Shown here one piece after another: positions 17,661-25,707 of a stretch of 64,000 nt of DNA. The notes beneath the pieces are model-generated. The model ran no database searches, was not told the DNA's origin, and saw only the letters and a list, made by a program, of their open reading frames with translations. Origin of the DNA: Marinilabiliaceae bacterium JC017 (GTDB lineage Bacteria; Bacteroidota; Bacteroidia; Bacteroidales; Marinilabiliaceae); contig RHGE01000002.1 of assembly GCA_004296775.1 (NCBI GenBank), positions 62,001-126,000 of the forward strand, given 5' to 3'. The stretch's first letter is position 1; each line of letters opens with the position of its first letter. The position numbers and the translations under genes are program-made.

Positions 17661-18593
17661 CTACTGTTGTTTTTTCAACAAATCGATTACCCGTTCGACA
17701 CGCTGTTCCATTGGTTCAAAAGCATCCATCCAATGAATTTTAATACCCTGTCGTTCCATTTTCCGGAACCAGGTCATTTGTCTTTTAGCGAATTGATGGA
17801 TGGCTGTATTTAACTGATCAAACATCTCTTTATAGGTCAACTTTCCAGTGACATGCAGCGTCAGATATTTATACTCCAACCCATAATAAATAAGATCCTC
17901 CGGAGCTGTCCCCTGTTCTAGAATTTGCTTCACTTCATCAATCATACCCGCCTCCAACCGGTCTTTCAACCTTGCCGTGATCTTACGCCTGCGCGCCTGA
18001 CGATCTATATTAATACCTGTAATGAGTGGTTTTATTTCAGGTAACTCCACTTCGCAATCTTCATGTTCAGCATAATAGGCAGCAATCTCAATACCACGAA
18101 TAGCCCTTGGAACAGTATCGGTATCAGCAGTATTATGTAATGTTTTATACCCGGCTAAAATATTTGTTAACTCCTCGAGCGTTTTACCTTCCAGACTTTT
18201 ACGTAATTTCAGATTATTGGGCACATTAATAAGTTTATACTTTTTCAATACTGCTTCCAGGTATAAACCTGTACCCCCACACATCACCGGCCATTTGCCA
18301 GCTTTCTGAATCTGATCAAACACCTTGAAGAAATCAGCCTGGTATTCATATACGTTATATTTATATCCCGGATCAGCAATGTCAACAAGATGATATTGCA
18401 CCTGATCACCATTCACCACATAATCCTCATAGTCTTTACCCGTACCTAAATCCATGCTACGATATACCTGACGGGAATCGGCACTAATAATCTCGCCATT
18501 GATTCGATGGGCAAGATGAGCAGCAAAACTTGTTTTTCCACTGGCCGTTGGTCCTAGAACGACAACCAGATTATATGGTGATGATATACTCAT
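17661..18593 (-). CDS. miaA: tRNA dimethylallyltransferase
   Basis: The protein is about 310 residues, the usual MiaA length. Counting from MSISSP (18593; an upstream methionine at 18599 adds two residues), a P-loop GPTASGKT lies at residues 14-21, followed by ISADSRQVYRSMDLGTGK, the substrate-binding block of the family, and later GGTGLYLEAVL and KRQMTWFR. MiaA adds an isopentenyl group to A37 of tRNAs that read UNN codons. It is divergent from the Yip1-like gene; a TATATTTG box at 18614-18621 on the minus strand fits its promoter. Confidence 0.95.
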   Translation of the reverse strand: MSISSPYNLVVVLGPTASGKTSFAAHLAHRINGEIISADSRQVYRSMDLGTGKDYEDYVVNGDQVQYHLVDIADPGYKYNVYEYQADFFKVFDQIQKAGKWPVMCGGTGLYLEAVLKKYKLINVPNNLKLRKSLEGKTLEELTNILAGYKTLHNTADTDTVPRAIRGIEIAAYYAEHEDCEVELPEIKPLITGINIDRQARRRKITARLKDRLEAGMIDEVKQILEQGTAPEDLIYYGLEYKYLTLHVTGKLTYKEMFDQLNTAIHQFAKRQMTWFRKMERQGIKIHWMDAFEPMEQRVERVIDLLKKQQ

Positions 18594-18613
18594 AAACAAT
18601 ATGGTGTGGTTTT

Positions 18614-18621
18614 CAAATATA
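18614..18621 (-). promoter_or_regulatory. Possible -7 element of miaA
   Basis: The minus strand reads TATATTTG, matching TAnnTTTG, about 20 bases before the preferred miaA start. The nearest TTTG is 12 bp away, too close for the usual spacing. Confidence 0.4.
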
Positions 18622-18699
18622 ATTCTTCCACTGCAAACTTAAGTTAATTCTATCATTTCACCAGTTTAGGTATGCAAAAACAGTTTGCTGGAATTTTCT

Positions 18700-18707
18700 T
18701 ATTTTTG
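18700..18707 (+). promoter_or_regulatory. Possible -7 element of the Yip1-like/smpB transcript
   Basis: TATTTTTG matches TAnnTTTG and lies 21 bases before the ATG at 18729. No good TTTG box is seen at 18-20 bp. Confidence 0.45.
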
Positions 18708-18728
18708 CACTGTGCTTAAAAAGACATT

Positions 18729-19313
18729 ATGAGCAAACAACCAGTAAGTTTAAAGTTGATGTACCGAAATCTATTGGTCAGGTCTAAAAACCTTATCATT
18801 TCGCCATCAGTTGAATGGACTAATATTTTAAATGAGAAGACCACCTCTAATGAAATATTATCACTCTTCAACCTGCCGTTAATTGGTATTTGTACGGCAA
18901 CTACATTTTTGGGATACTTATTCAATCATCAGGAAATCCTGATTGACTTGGCCTTAAAGCAAGCGGCATTTGCATTTTCAGCCTTTTTCTTCGGATTATA
19001 CGCCTCTTTTTTCATCTTATTAAAGATAATGCCCCGCTTTTACGACAGCACATCGAAAGAACTAGCCTTTAAATTAATCGCCTATCCTTCTGTAATGATC
19101 TACCTTATTCATTTAATGAATACGCTATTTCCGGAAACTTATTTCCTTCGCATCCTCAGTTTATACTCTGGTTACATCATATGGGAAGGATTGAGTATCT
19201 TAACTTTCAAAAAGAGAGAACTGCAAATTTTTCTAACAGCAATCATTACGTTCTCCATATTAATGATGCCGTGGATCATTTCTCAATTATTTTACCGTTT
19301 AACTGCTTTATAA
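18729..19313 (+). CDS. Yip1-family membrane protein (tentative)
   Basis: The 194-residue protein has a short cytoplasmic N-terminus with the pattern of bacterial Yip1-like proteins (YRNLLVRSKNLIISPSVEW then NEILSLFNLPLIGIC) and about five membrane helices. No catalytic residues are visible, and the function of the bacterial family is unknown. It ends 3 bases before smpB on the same strand, so the two are probably co-transcribed. A TATTTTTG box at 18700-18707 fits a promoter with a short leader. Family assignment is by pattern only. Confidence 0.65.
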   Translation: MSKQPVSLKLMYRNLLVRSKNLIISPSVEWTNILNEKTTSNEILSLFNLPLIGICTATTFLGYLFNHQEILIDLALKQAAFAFSAFFFGLYASFFILLKIMPRFYDSTSKELAFKLIAYPSVMIYLIHLMNTLFPETYFLRILSLYSGYIIWEGLSILTFKKRELQIFLTAIITFSILMMPWIISQLFYRLTAL

Positions 19314-19316
19314 AAC

Positions 19317-19775
19317 ATGGCAACAACCACAAGACTAAATATTAGAAACAAAAGAGCCACCTTTGATTATGAGATCACTGAAAAATTTGTGGCAGGACTT
19401 CAATTGGCCGGAACAGAAATAAAATCCCTGCGCCAGGGTAAAGCAAGCCTGGTTGATTCTTACTGCTTTTTTGTAAAGGGAGAGTTATGGTTAAAGGGAA
19501 TGAATATCTCAGAATATTTTTATGGCACCTATAACAATCACATACCAGGACGCGAACGCAAACTTCTATTAAAAAAGAAAGAATTAGCAAAATTAGAACG
19601 CAAAACAAAAGAATCAGGACTCACCATTATTCCCCTAAGAGTTTTTCTAACCGATAGAGGCTGGGCTAAAATTGAAATTGGTTTAGCACGAGGAAAGAAA
19701 AGGCATGATAAACGCGAATCACTGAAATTAAAGGATGCTAAAAGAGAGATGGATCGGATTCAAAAAAAATTCTGA
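19317..19775 (+). CDS. smpB: SsrA-binding protein SmpB
   Basis: The 152-residue protein is the standard SmpB length and shows the family blocks [60 protein letters not shown] and the basic tail [11 protein letters not shown]. It binds tmRNA and brings it to stalled ribosomes for trans-translation. No tmRNA gene was recognised in this window. It follows the Yip1-like gene by 3 bases and is followed by an inverted repeat upstream of an ECF sigma gene. Confidence 0.97.
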   Translation: MATTTRLNIRNKRATFDYEITEKFVAGLQLAGTEIKSLRQGKASLVDSYCFFVKGELWLKGMNISEYFYGTYNNHIPGRERKLLLKKKELAKLERKTKESGLTIIPLRVFLTDRGWAKIEIGLARGKKRHDKRESLKLKDAKREMDRIQKKF

Positions 19776-19795
19776 TTTATTTACATTTTTTCACG

Positions 19796-19847
19796 CAACC
19801 ATTGCATGATATTTGCATCTGACAGAAAAAAAATGATGCAATGGTTG
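19796..19847. promoter_or_regulatory. 12-bp perfect inverted repeat upstream of the ECF sigma gene
   Basis: CAACCATTGCAT (19796-19807) is the exact reverse complement of ATGCAATGGTTG (19836-19847), with a 28-bp spacer that contains GATATTTGCATC. It sits between smpB and the sigma gene and could be an operator or an RNA stem in the sigma leader. There is no T-run after it, so it is not a standard terminator. Confidence 0.5.
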
Positions 19848-19863
19848 ACGTAAAAGTATAAGG

Positions 19864-20487
19864 TTGCAGGTGCAAGGCCTTTCTAAAAACTTTCCCATAA
19901 AAGATGCATCTGCCAATGAGCCTTATAATTCTGTGAAGAACATACCTGAAATAATAAAACAGTGCCAAAAAGGAAAATGTGGCGCTCAAAAGATTTTATA
20001 CGAAACTTTTGCGCCACGATTATTTGGTGTATGCCTGCAATATTGTAAGGACAGAACGGAGGCGGAAGACTGTTTGCAGGACGGCTTTATTAAAATATTC
20101 ACAAAGATTGAAAGTTTTAAATTCCAAGGATCTTTCGAAGGATGGATGCGACGAATAATGGTTAATACGGTAATTGAAACCTATCGAAAAAAACAACCAA
20201 CCACAAACATCGAAGACTTACCATTAGCATTAATAGATGAAGATTCAGACAATGTGGTTGAAAGCGATTTTTCAATATCAGAGCTTTTAACAATTATTCA
20301 AGAGCTACCACCTAAATATAAACTGGTTTTTAATCTGTATGCTCTCGAAGGATACACACATGATGAAATAGCCAAAGCCCTGAATATATCAGTAGGAACA
20401 TCAAAATCAAATTTATTCAGAGCCCGCAAATGGTTAAAAGAAAAACTTGAACCTATTATGGCTCAAAAAAATCAGGCGGTATGTTAA
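19864..20487 (+). CDS. ECF-type RNA polymerase sigma factor
   Basis: Region 2 (YCKDRTEAEDCLQDGFIKIF, then FEGWMRRIMVNTVIETYRKK) and region 4 (LPPKYKLVFNLYALEGYTHDEIAKALNISVGTSKSNLFRARKWL) identify a Bacteroidota ECF sigma factor. There is no in-frame ATG after the upstream stop, so translation must start at TTG 19864, GTG 19870 or GTG 19933; the last gives the usual family N-terminus (VKNIPEIIKQCQKG). Its last 7 bases overlap the next gene, whose N-terminus looks like an anti-sigma segment, so the two probably form a regulatory pair. Confidence 0.88.
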   Translation: MQVQGLSKNFPIKDASANEPYNSVKNIPEIIKQCQKGKCGAQKILYETFAPRLFGVCLQYCKDRTEAEDCLQDGFIKIFTKIESFKFQGSFEGWMRRIMVNTVIETYRKKQPTTNIEDLPLALIDEDSDNVVESDFSISELLTIIQELPPKYKLVFNLYALEGYTHDEIAKALNISVGTSKSNLFRARKWLKEKLEPIMAQKNQAVC

Positions 20488-21851
20488 ACGGAACAAACAA
20501 CATAGATAACCTCTTCAAATCCCAACTGAAGAGTTTTGAGCAATCTCCTCCTGATTACATTTGGAACGAGATAGAAACTTCATTGCATGACAATAAAAAA
20601 ACGAAACGCCATATTATACTATGGCGAACATCTGCTGCTGCAAGTATAGCAGCTATAATTCTTTTTTCGATTTTATATTTCATGCCAACAAGTATAAAAC
20701 CTCAATTTGCCGAAACAAATCCAATCAAAGAAACCATCCCTACAACCAAAAATAAAAAAGTTAAAAATGCCAAAAGCTTAAACCATATTCCACTAAAATC
20801 CCACACATCAAATCAACAAGAATCTGACTCACATCCAACAATTACACCCAATAGATCTATTTCCACTGCCATAAGACCAAACAACCAGAACGATAGTAAA
20901 AAAAACCAAAACCTTGTTTTCTTAGCCACAAAAAAAAATATCATCCATGAATCTTTCGAAGTTGATCACCTGAAATTGAAGCAGAAAGAAAATCACTCTA
21001 TACCAAACAATCAACAATTATACGCCTGTACATACCCATCTTTTAATTCTACTTCAAAAAAAACAGGTAAAGACAGAAAAATAATAATTGGAGGTAGTAT
21101 TTCGCCTTCCTATAATTACCGGGAATTAGGAAAACAGCAGACGATGGCGGTAAAAATGGACAATACCTCATCGGAAACTCAAGAAAATGGCTTTTTATCA
21201 ATATCTGGCGGAATCAATATGAGAGTGAGAGGCAAATCGAAATGGAGTATAGAAACAGGCATTTTATATACACAAGTGGGCCAGGAAGTCACTCAAAGCA
21301 ATTCCCAGCCGATGTATTATAATTCCTATGCACCTGCTAATATGGTCTCAAAAAACACCCTTGCAATTAACAATTCGCTGGGCACCATCAAGGTAAAAAG
21401 CAAATCTGAAACAAAACTAAAACAACCTCCGTTATCTGACAACTCATTCAATAACACTCTTAGTTATTCTAAAACAACCAATTCCCCAACAACCATAAGA
21501 CAATCCCTTGATTTTATTGAAGTACCATTACTTATTCGCTATAGTATTCTTCAAGGAACACCAACAATCACAATATCCGGAGGACTTAGTTCTAATTTTC
21601 TAATCGACAACAATGCTTACCTGATCCAAGATGATTCAAAAACCAACATAGGCTCTACTGCAGATATCAAGAATATCAACTATAGCAGTACCTTTGGATT
21701 GGGATTGGAAATACCTATTAATAAATTAATTAGTTTCTCGCTAGAACCTACCTTTAAGTATTTCTTAACACCGATAAACAAAACTGGATCAAATGATTTC
21801 AGACCATACTCCTTTGGAATTTTTGGAGGAATTAACTTCTCCATCAGGTAA
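20481..21851 (+). CDS. Anti-sigma-like N-terminus fused to outer-membrane beta-barrel-like domain
   Basis: The 456-residue protein begins with a short cytoplasmic segment LFKSQLKSFEQSPPDYIWNE (residues 11-30), resembling the sigma-binding part of Bacteroidota anti-sigma proteins. One membrane helix follows (about 46-68), then a low-complexity Asn/Ser/Lys linker (about 75-200). The C-terminal part (about 200-456) has the alternating pattern and strand-turn motifs of a small OmpA-like or PorT-like beta-barrel (IGGSISPSYNYRE, IETGILYTQVGQE, FIEVPLLIRY, FGIFGGINFSIR). It overlaps the sigma gene by 7 bases. The polypeptide could span both membranes, or the C-terminal strands may be a periplasmic sensor. 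It ends 1 base from the stop of the convergent ABC gene. Confidence 0.75.
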   Translation: MLNGTNNIDNLFKSQLKSFEQSPPDYIWNEIETSLHDNKKTKRHIILWRTSAAASIAAIILFSILYFMPTSIKPQFAETNPIKETIPTTKNKKVKNAKSLNHIPLKSHTSNQQESDSHPTITPNRSISTAIRPNNQNDSKKNQNLVFLATKKNIIHESFEVDHLKLKQKENHSIPNNQQLYACTYPSFNSTSKKTGKDRKIIIGGSISPSYNYRELGKQQTMAVKMDNTSSETQENGFLSISGGINMRVRGKSKWSIETGILYTQVGQEVTQSNSQPMYYNSYAPANMVSKNTLAINNSLGTIKVKSKSETKLKQPPLSDNSFNNTLSYSKTTNSPTTIRQSLDFIEVPLLIRYSILQGTPTITISGGLSSNFLIDNNAYLIQDDSKTNIGSTADIKNINYSSTFGLGLEIPINKLISFSLEPTFKYFLTPINKTGSNDFRPYSFGIFGGINFSIR

Positions 21852-21852
21852 A

Positions 21853-23643
21853 TTAGCGTTTTAATGAATCAACCATTTCTTTAAAATGACCTTTTTTCGC
21901 TTCCAAGTCATGAGGAGATCCAATCTCAGCAATTTGGCCTTGATCTAAAACCACGATCCTATCTGCCAGCTTAATGGTAGATAAGCGGTGACTCACAATA
22001 ACGGCTGTCCTGTTTTGTGTAATAGACTTGAAATGATCCAATAACTTCGCTTCAGTGAAAACATCTAACGAACTAGTTGGCTCATCTAAAAGAATTAGCG
22101 CCGCCTGGTTATAAAATGAGCGGGCTAAAGCGGTGCGCTGCCATTCGCCCTGACTTAATGGCTGACTGCCTTTAAATAAATTTCCAAGTGTTGTATCATA
22201 TCCCTTTGAGAACGAAGAAAACAAATTATGCACCCCGGCATCTTTAGCTGCACACTGAATTAATTCTTCATTTCTATCCCTCTGAACATTACCATACCAG
22301 ATATTATCCTGGGCCGACACATTGTAAAGCATAAAATCCTGAAAAATAACACTCACATTTTGTGCCAACTCATCACTCCGTATTCTGGTCCAATCAGTAT
22401 CATCTACAACGATCTTCCCCTCAGTTGGCTCATATAGTCCGGCAAGCAATTTAACCAAGGTTGTTTTTCCACTCCCATTAGCACCGACAATAGCAATTGT
22501 TTCACCTGGTTTAATAGTAAAATTCAGCCCCTGCAACACCCAATTATTAGTATTGGGATATTTAAATCCAACATTATTAAACTGAATCCCTTGAGAAATT
22601 TCTTTTGGAAATTCACAATGATTCAATCCTTCATCTCTCACCTCAATCTTTAAAAAATCAAAAAAGTTCTTCAAGAAAAGATTGTCTTCATAAATAACTG
22701 AAATCCGGCCTAACAATCCTTGCAGCAATGCATATCCCCGGTGTAAAGCAAGGAAGTACATCGCCATGGCTCCAACAGAAATAGTACCATTAACCGTACT
22801 AAAAACTAAATAACCAAACACAATTAATAAACAAATGGTGGTAAAAATCTGAACAAAGGTCTCTGTCAGTGTTTTAGACACTAACATCTTTAATTGCTTC
22901 TCTCTTAAATCATCTTTTTTCTCCTCGTAATAATGCTTAAACAGATCTCCCAAGTTAAATACCCTAACCTCCTTGGCAAAATCTTTTCCCGTAAGCAATC
23001 TATTAAAGTATTGAACCTTCCGCTCATCCTCTGTTTGACTCTTTCGGAGATTATATAATTTACGTGAATATTGAATCCTGTAAAAAACTATGGGCAAACT
23101 CACAATCATCATAAAAAACAGAACCCACCAATCCAAGACAATAAGCACTACGCCAACAAGAGTTAAAGTGAGTAGATTCTGAAACAATCCAATAACGCCA
23201 TAATAAACTCTGGCTGGCCGGTAAGACACCTCACTCAAAGCCCTGAAAAACAGATCCTGATATTTAGGATCTTCAAAATACTGGTAAGAAACACGTGTTG
23301 TCTTATGATGTACTAGATTTTGAATAAAATCATTAACCAAGAAAGAGTGTTTCTCTTTAAACAAGGTCCCTATAGCTCCGGTAAGTGCATTCAGAAGAAA
23401 AAAAACACCAGCTAAAATAACAGAACGTCCGCGTAGAAAAGAAATAATATCCGTCTCGTCAGTTTTTAAAATCTCACCAACATCATCCACAACAACTTTT
23501 ACAATAAACAAAAGCATTAATGGAAGTACTCCCCGCAAAAGGGTAAGACCAAAATTCACCACTGTTAAGCCGGGGGAACTTTCCCAAAAAATTCTGATTG
23601 TTTTAAAGATATAAATTGATGATTCACGTAACTTCTTATACAT
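21853..23643 (-). CDS. ABC exporter (fused permease-ATPase) of the putative peptide cluster
   Basis: The 596-residue half-transporter has a six-helix membrane domain (about 20-315) and a C-terminal ATPase with Walker A GANGSGKT (387-394), a signature motif altered to LSQGEWQR (496-503), Walker B ILLDEPTSSLD (517-527) and the H-loop SHR (551-553). There is no N-terminal C39 peptidase domain. It is the last gene of a minus-strand run of PqqD-like, small peptide, HPr-kinase-like and signal-peptidase-like genes, 52 bases after the latter, and probably exports the product. It works as a homodimer if it follows the family. Confidence 0.88.
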   Translation of the reverse strand: MYKKLRESSIYIFKTIRIFWESSPGLTVVNFGLTLLRGVLPLMLLFIVKVVVDDVGEILKTDETDIISFLRGRSVILAGVFFLLNALTGAIGTLFKEKHSFLVNDFIQNLVHHKTTRVSYQYFEDPKYQDLFFRALSEVSYRPARVYYGVIGLFQNLLTLTLVGVVLIVLDWWVLFFMMIVSLPIVFYRIQYSRKLYNLRKSQTEDERKVQYFNRLLTGKDFAKEVRVFNLGDLFKHYYEEKKDDLREKQLKMLVSKTLTETFVQIFTTICLLIVFGYLVFSTVNGTISVGAMAMYFLALHRGYALLQGLLGRISVIYEDNLFLKNFFDFLKIEVRDEGLNHCEFPKEISQGIQFNNVGFKYPNTNNWVLQGLNFTIKPGETIAIVGANGSGKTTLVKLLAGLYEPTEGKIVVDDTDWTRIRSDELAQNVSVIFQDFMLYNVSAQDNIWYGNVQRDRNEELIQCAAKDAGVHNLFSSFSKGYDTTLGNLFKGSQPLSQGEWQRTALARSFYNQAALILLDEPTSSLDVFTEAKLLDHFKSITQNRTAVIVSHRLSTIKLADRIVVLDQGQIAEIGSPHDLEAKKGHFKEMVDSLKR

Positions 23644-23695
23644 AAAAGCAGCGCTTATATTTTTCCTTAAAATAAAAGTTTTCCCTTAAGAAAAA

Positions 23696-24151
23696 CTAAT
23701 TCCAGAGCCTGCCTTTTTTACCTAACCACCAAACCGACCAAAATAAATAACCGGTAACAGGTGTTAGTACAACCATCATCCTGCCAAAAAAATGACGCCA
23801 TACAGAATCTATCTTCAGCCAGCTATTTTTCCTTTTTCGTGCAATAACAACCCCAAGTAAAGATTTTTCCCTCATCCACAGGTCGTTTTTAAACAAACCA
23901 TCGCCTTTACACAAAAAACTATCCTGATTTTTTGAAATTAATCGATGTGCGATGATCTTTCTACAATCTTTAAAAACGACAATTTGCCCTACTTGTACTT
24001 CACGTAGACTAACAGGATCAACCAATAATACATCACCTTGCCTCAAAAAAGGGAACATACTATTACCGGCTGCCATCACCTCAACCCGATGTCCGGATGA
24101 CAGCAAACTTTCCAAAACCGGTGAAAATTTATTTATTTTTGAATTTGGCAT
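23696..24151 (-). CDS. S24/S26-type peptidase with Ser-His dyad and C-terminal membrane helix
   Basis: The 151-residue protein carries the signal-peptidase box GNSMFPFLRQGD (Ser31) and a second box AHRLI with His69 where bacterial type I signal peptidases have Lys; Ser-His is the SipW/Sec11 arrangement. A CKGDG segment matches the last family box. A hydrophobic stretch at about 121-145 should anchor it. Its first 23 bases overlap the end of the HPr-kinase-like gene, so the two are translationally linked. In this cluster it is a candidate protease for trimming the small peptide (inference). Confidence 0.8.
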   Translation of the reverse strand: MPNSKINKFSPVLESLLSSGHRVEVMAAGNSMFPFLRQGDVLLVDPVSLREVQVGQIVVFKDCRKIIAHRLISKNQDSFLCKGDGLFKNDLWMREKSLLGVVIARKRKNSWLKIDSVWRHFFGRMMVVLTPVTGYLFWSVWWLGKKGRLWN

Positions 24152-25040
24152 TAATAAAATCTACGATAGCTGTTGTTGGTCTGAATCCCAATTCATAAAT
24201 GGGTACGGATTGAGCTATTTGATGAATAACTCCCAAGTAATGTTTCACCTGTGCTTCATCATATTGGTGTTGAATACAGTTTGAAAGGAACTTAACCGCA
24301 CCTTTTGCCAAAGGTAACTTTTTTATATAGTCTGTTTCGGATTGATTAATTATAAAGATGCCATCCAAAGAAACAGACTTAGACCTATCCTGGTAAAATG
24401 GCATGGGCGTATTATGAATACAAAAAGTATCCCCTTCTAAAACAATAGCTAACCGATCATCATTAATAATAGTGGCACCTTTTCTCTCCCAAAGCCTTGC
24501 CATCGTTGATTTACCTGTACCGGAAACGGCGGTAAACAAAAAGCCTCTGTTATTCATTTCAACACCCGAAGCGTGCACTAACAAACCATTTCCGGCATTA
24601 ACCATGTAATGCAAAAGCAATACACCTAACGGATGCAAAAAAGGATCTATTGCAATAGGTAAAGCTGCTGCGACAATCGCCAAATCAACAGCAACAGTCC
24701 CATTTTTCAAATCCAATTCAGCTTTAATTGATTTTATTCGTTCGGCTTTCTTAAATTCGATATACAGAATGACATTATCATGGTTTTTATAAACCTCCCA
24801 GTAATAAGGTAGTTCGAGACTCTCAAAAGAATGCCCTGAGAACGAAGGTTTTTCAAAACCTTTTTCATTTTCACTTACTACATTATAGACGAAACGGAAA
24901 TCAGGAACCGATTGACTAAACTTTGAAACATTAAAAAAGCCAGATCCTCCATTGGAATCCAGCGTTAATTTTTTGCTTACAATACTTACTTCAATTTGCA
25001 GTCCGGCTATTATATATCGATGCAATTTATCATTTACCAT
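24129..25040 (-). CDS. HPr kinase-like protein of the putative peptide cluster
   Basis: I place the start at MVNDKLHRY (25040), which leaves a 16-base gap to the small peptide gene; the longer frame from 25136 would overlap that gene by 80 bases. The 303-residue protein has an N-terminal domain without clear family (1-150), then the HPr kinase/phosphorylase-like core: LLVHASGV (153-160), P-loop GTGKST (174-179) and INDDR (192-196). Proteins of this type phosphorylate serine in lasso precursors such as paeninodin and occur in many peptide clusters. No HPr substrate or PTS gene is near, so the cluster peptide is the likely target (inference). Confidence 0.8.
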   Translation of the reverse strand: MVNDKLHRYIIAGLQIEVSIVSKKLTLDSNGGSGFFNVSKFSQSVPDFRFVYNVVSENEKGFEKPSFSGHSFESLELPYYWEVYKNHDNVILYIEFKKAERIKSIKAELDLKNGTVAVDLAIVAAALPIAIDPFLHPLGVLLLHYMVNAGNGLLVHASGVEMNNRGFLFTAVSGTGKSTMARLWERKGATIINDDRLAIVLEGDTFCIHNTPMPFYQDRSKSVSLDGIFIINQSETDYIKKLPLAKGAVKFLSNCIQHQYDEAQVKHYLGVIHQIAQSVPIYELGFRPTTAIVDFINAKFKNK

Positions 25041-25056
25041 AAACCAATACAACAAA

Positions 25057-25281
25057 TTACATGTTGCTAAAATCGGGTGTATCACCTCCAAAGGGATAAG
25101 GGTTTGAAGAAGGTGCTTTTGGAAATGGGGGAGCACTTACCGGGGCCGCTTTTGTCGAAAATGGATCCTCCGGTCCTGCATTACCAGGAAGTGAAGCCAT
25201 TGCCAGACTCACTTCTCTATCTAAACCGACACTCTCAATTAAAGGAGCCGAATAGTATTTTTTCTTCTTTTTAGTCATCAA
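25057..25281 (-). CDS. Small peptide, candidate RiPP precursor
   Basis: This 74-codon gene lies between the PqqD-like and HPr-kinase-like genes with 17- and 16-base gaps. It begins MMTKKKKKYY and has a leader-like stretch (about 1-30) with YSAPLIESVGLDREVSLAMAS, then a Pro/Ser/Gly-rich part (31-74) with PEDPF, APPFPKAP, NPYPFGG and the ending DTPDFSNM. There is no Cys. A charged N-terminus, a short conserved-looking leader and a low-complexity core are typical of ribosomal natural-product precursors, and PqqD-like domains bind such leaders. I recall peptides of similar N-terminal pattern in other Bacteroidota but cannot verify it. It could also be a structural or regulatory peptide. Confidence 0.65.
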   Translation of the reverse strand: MMTKKKKKYYSAPLIESVGLDREVSLAMASLPGNAGPEDPFSTKAAPVSAPPFPKAPSSNPYPFGGDTPDFSNM

Positions 25282-25298
25282 AGGAACACTCCTAATAA

Positions 25299-25622
25299 TT
25301 ATATCTCTATTATTACCTTTTTATTTAATGCTTGCAAAAGAAATTGTTGCAAATCTTGATGTGCTTCCTCAGCACTTACGTCATAACTATTTACAACGTT
25401 ACTTAAAAGCTCCTGAAATGCCATTTTTTTTTCAAGCAACTCATACACAAAGGTCCCCAATTCATTCAATGTGAAAACTTCCTGCATTTTAGCCACACTC
25501 TCAACCAATGGCACTAACACAGTTTCTTCACCTATTTGCTGTTCAACAAACCCGGTGGCTTTAACAAAGACCCTCTCTCTCACTTGACTTTTTTGTTTGC
25601 GCACAAAAATATAAAAAATCAA
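25299..25622 (-). CDS. PqqD-like peptide chaperone (RiPP recognition element)
   Basis: The 107-residue protein matches the PqqD/RRE fold: strand pair GEETVLVPL (31-39), FTLNELGTFVYELL (50-63), a helix, then NSYDVSAEEAHQDLQQFL and a terminal LNKKVI. PqqD-type proteins bind the leader of a precursor peptide and present it to modifying enzymes. It is the first gene of the cluster, 17 bases before the small peptide gene. The ATG at 25622 is 85 bases after tsaD, and a GTG six codons in is an alternative start. No clear promoter is seen in the gap, so read-through from tsaD is possible. Confidence 0.82.
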   Translation of the reverse strand: MIFYIFVRKQKSQVRERVFVKATGFVEQQIGEETVLVPLVESVAKMQEVFTLNELGTFVYELLEKKMAFQELLSNVVNSYDVSAEEAHQDLQQFLLQALNKKVIIEI

Positions 25623-25707
25623 CCTTTCATGCCTCTATTATTATCAATAGCCTGTTTTTTTTGATAAAAGATTAATTTTCTTTGCTGAAATTCATCAATA
25701 ATCCTTC

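Noticed and set aside
21853-25622. Calling the peptide cluster a lasso peptide cluster
   Set aside because: The PqqD-like, kinase-like and ABC genes fit, but neither the asparagine-synthetase-like cyclase nor the transglutaminase-like protease is present in the window.
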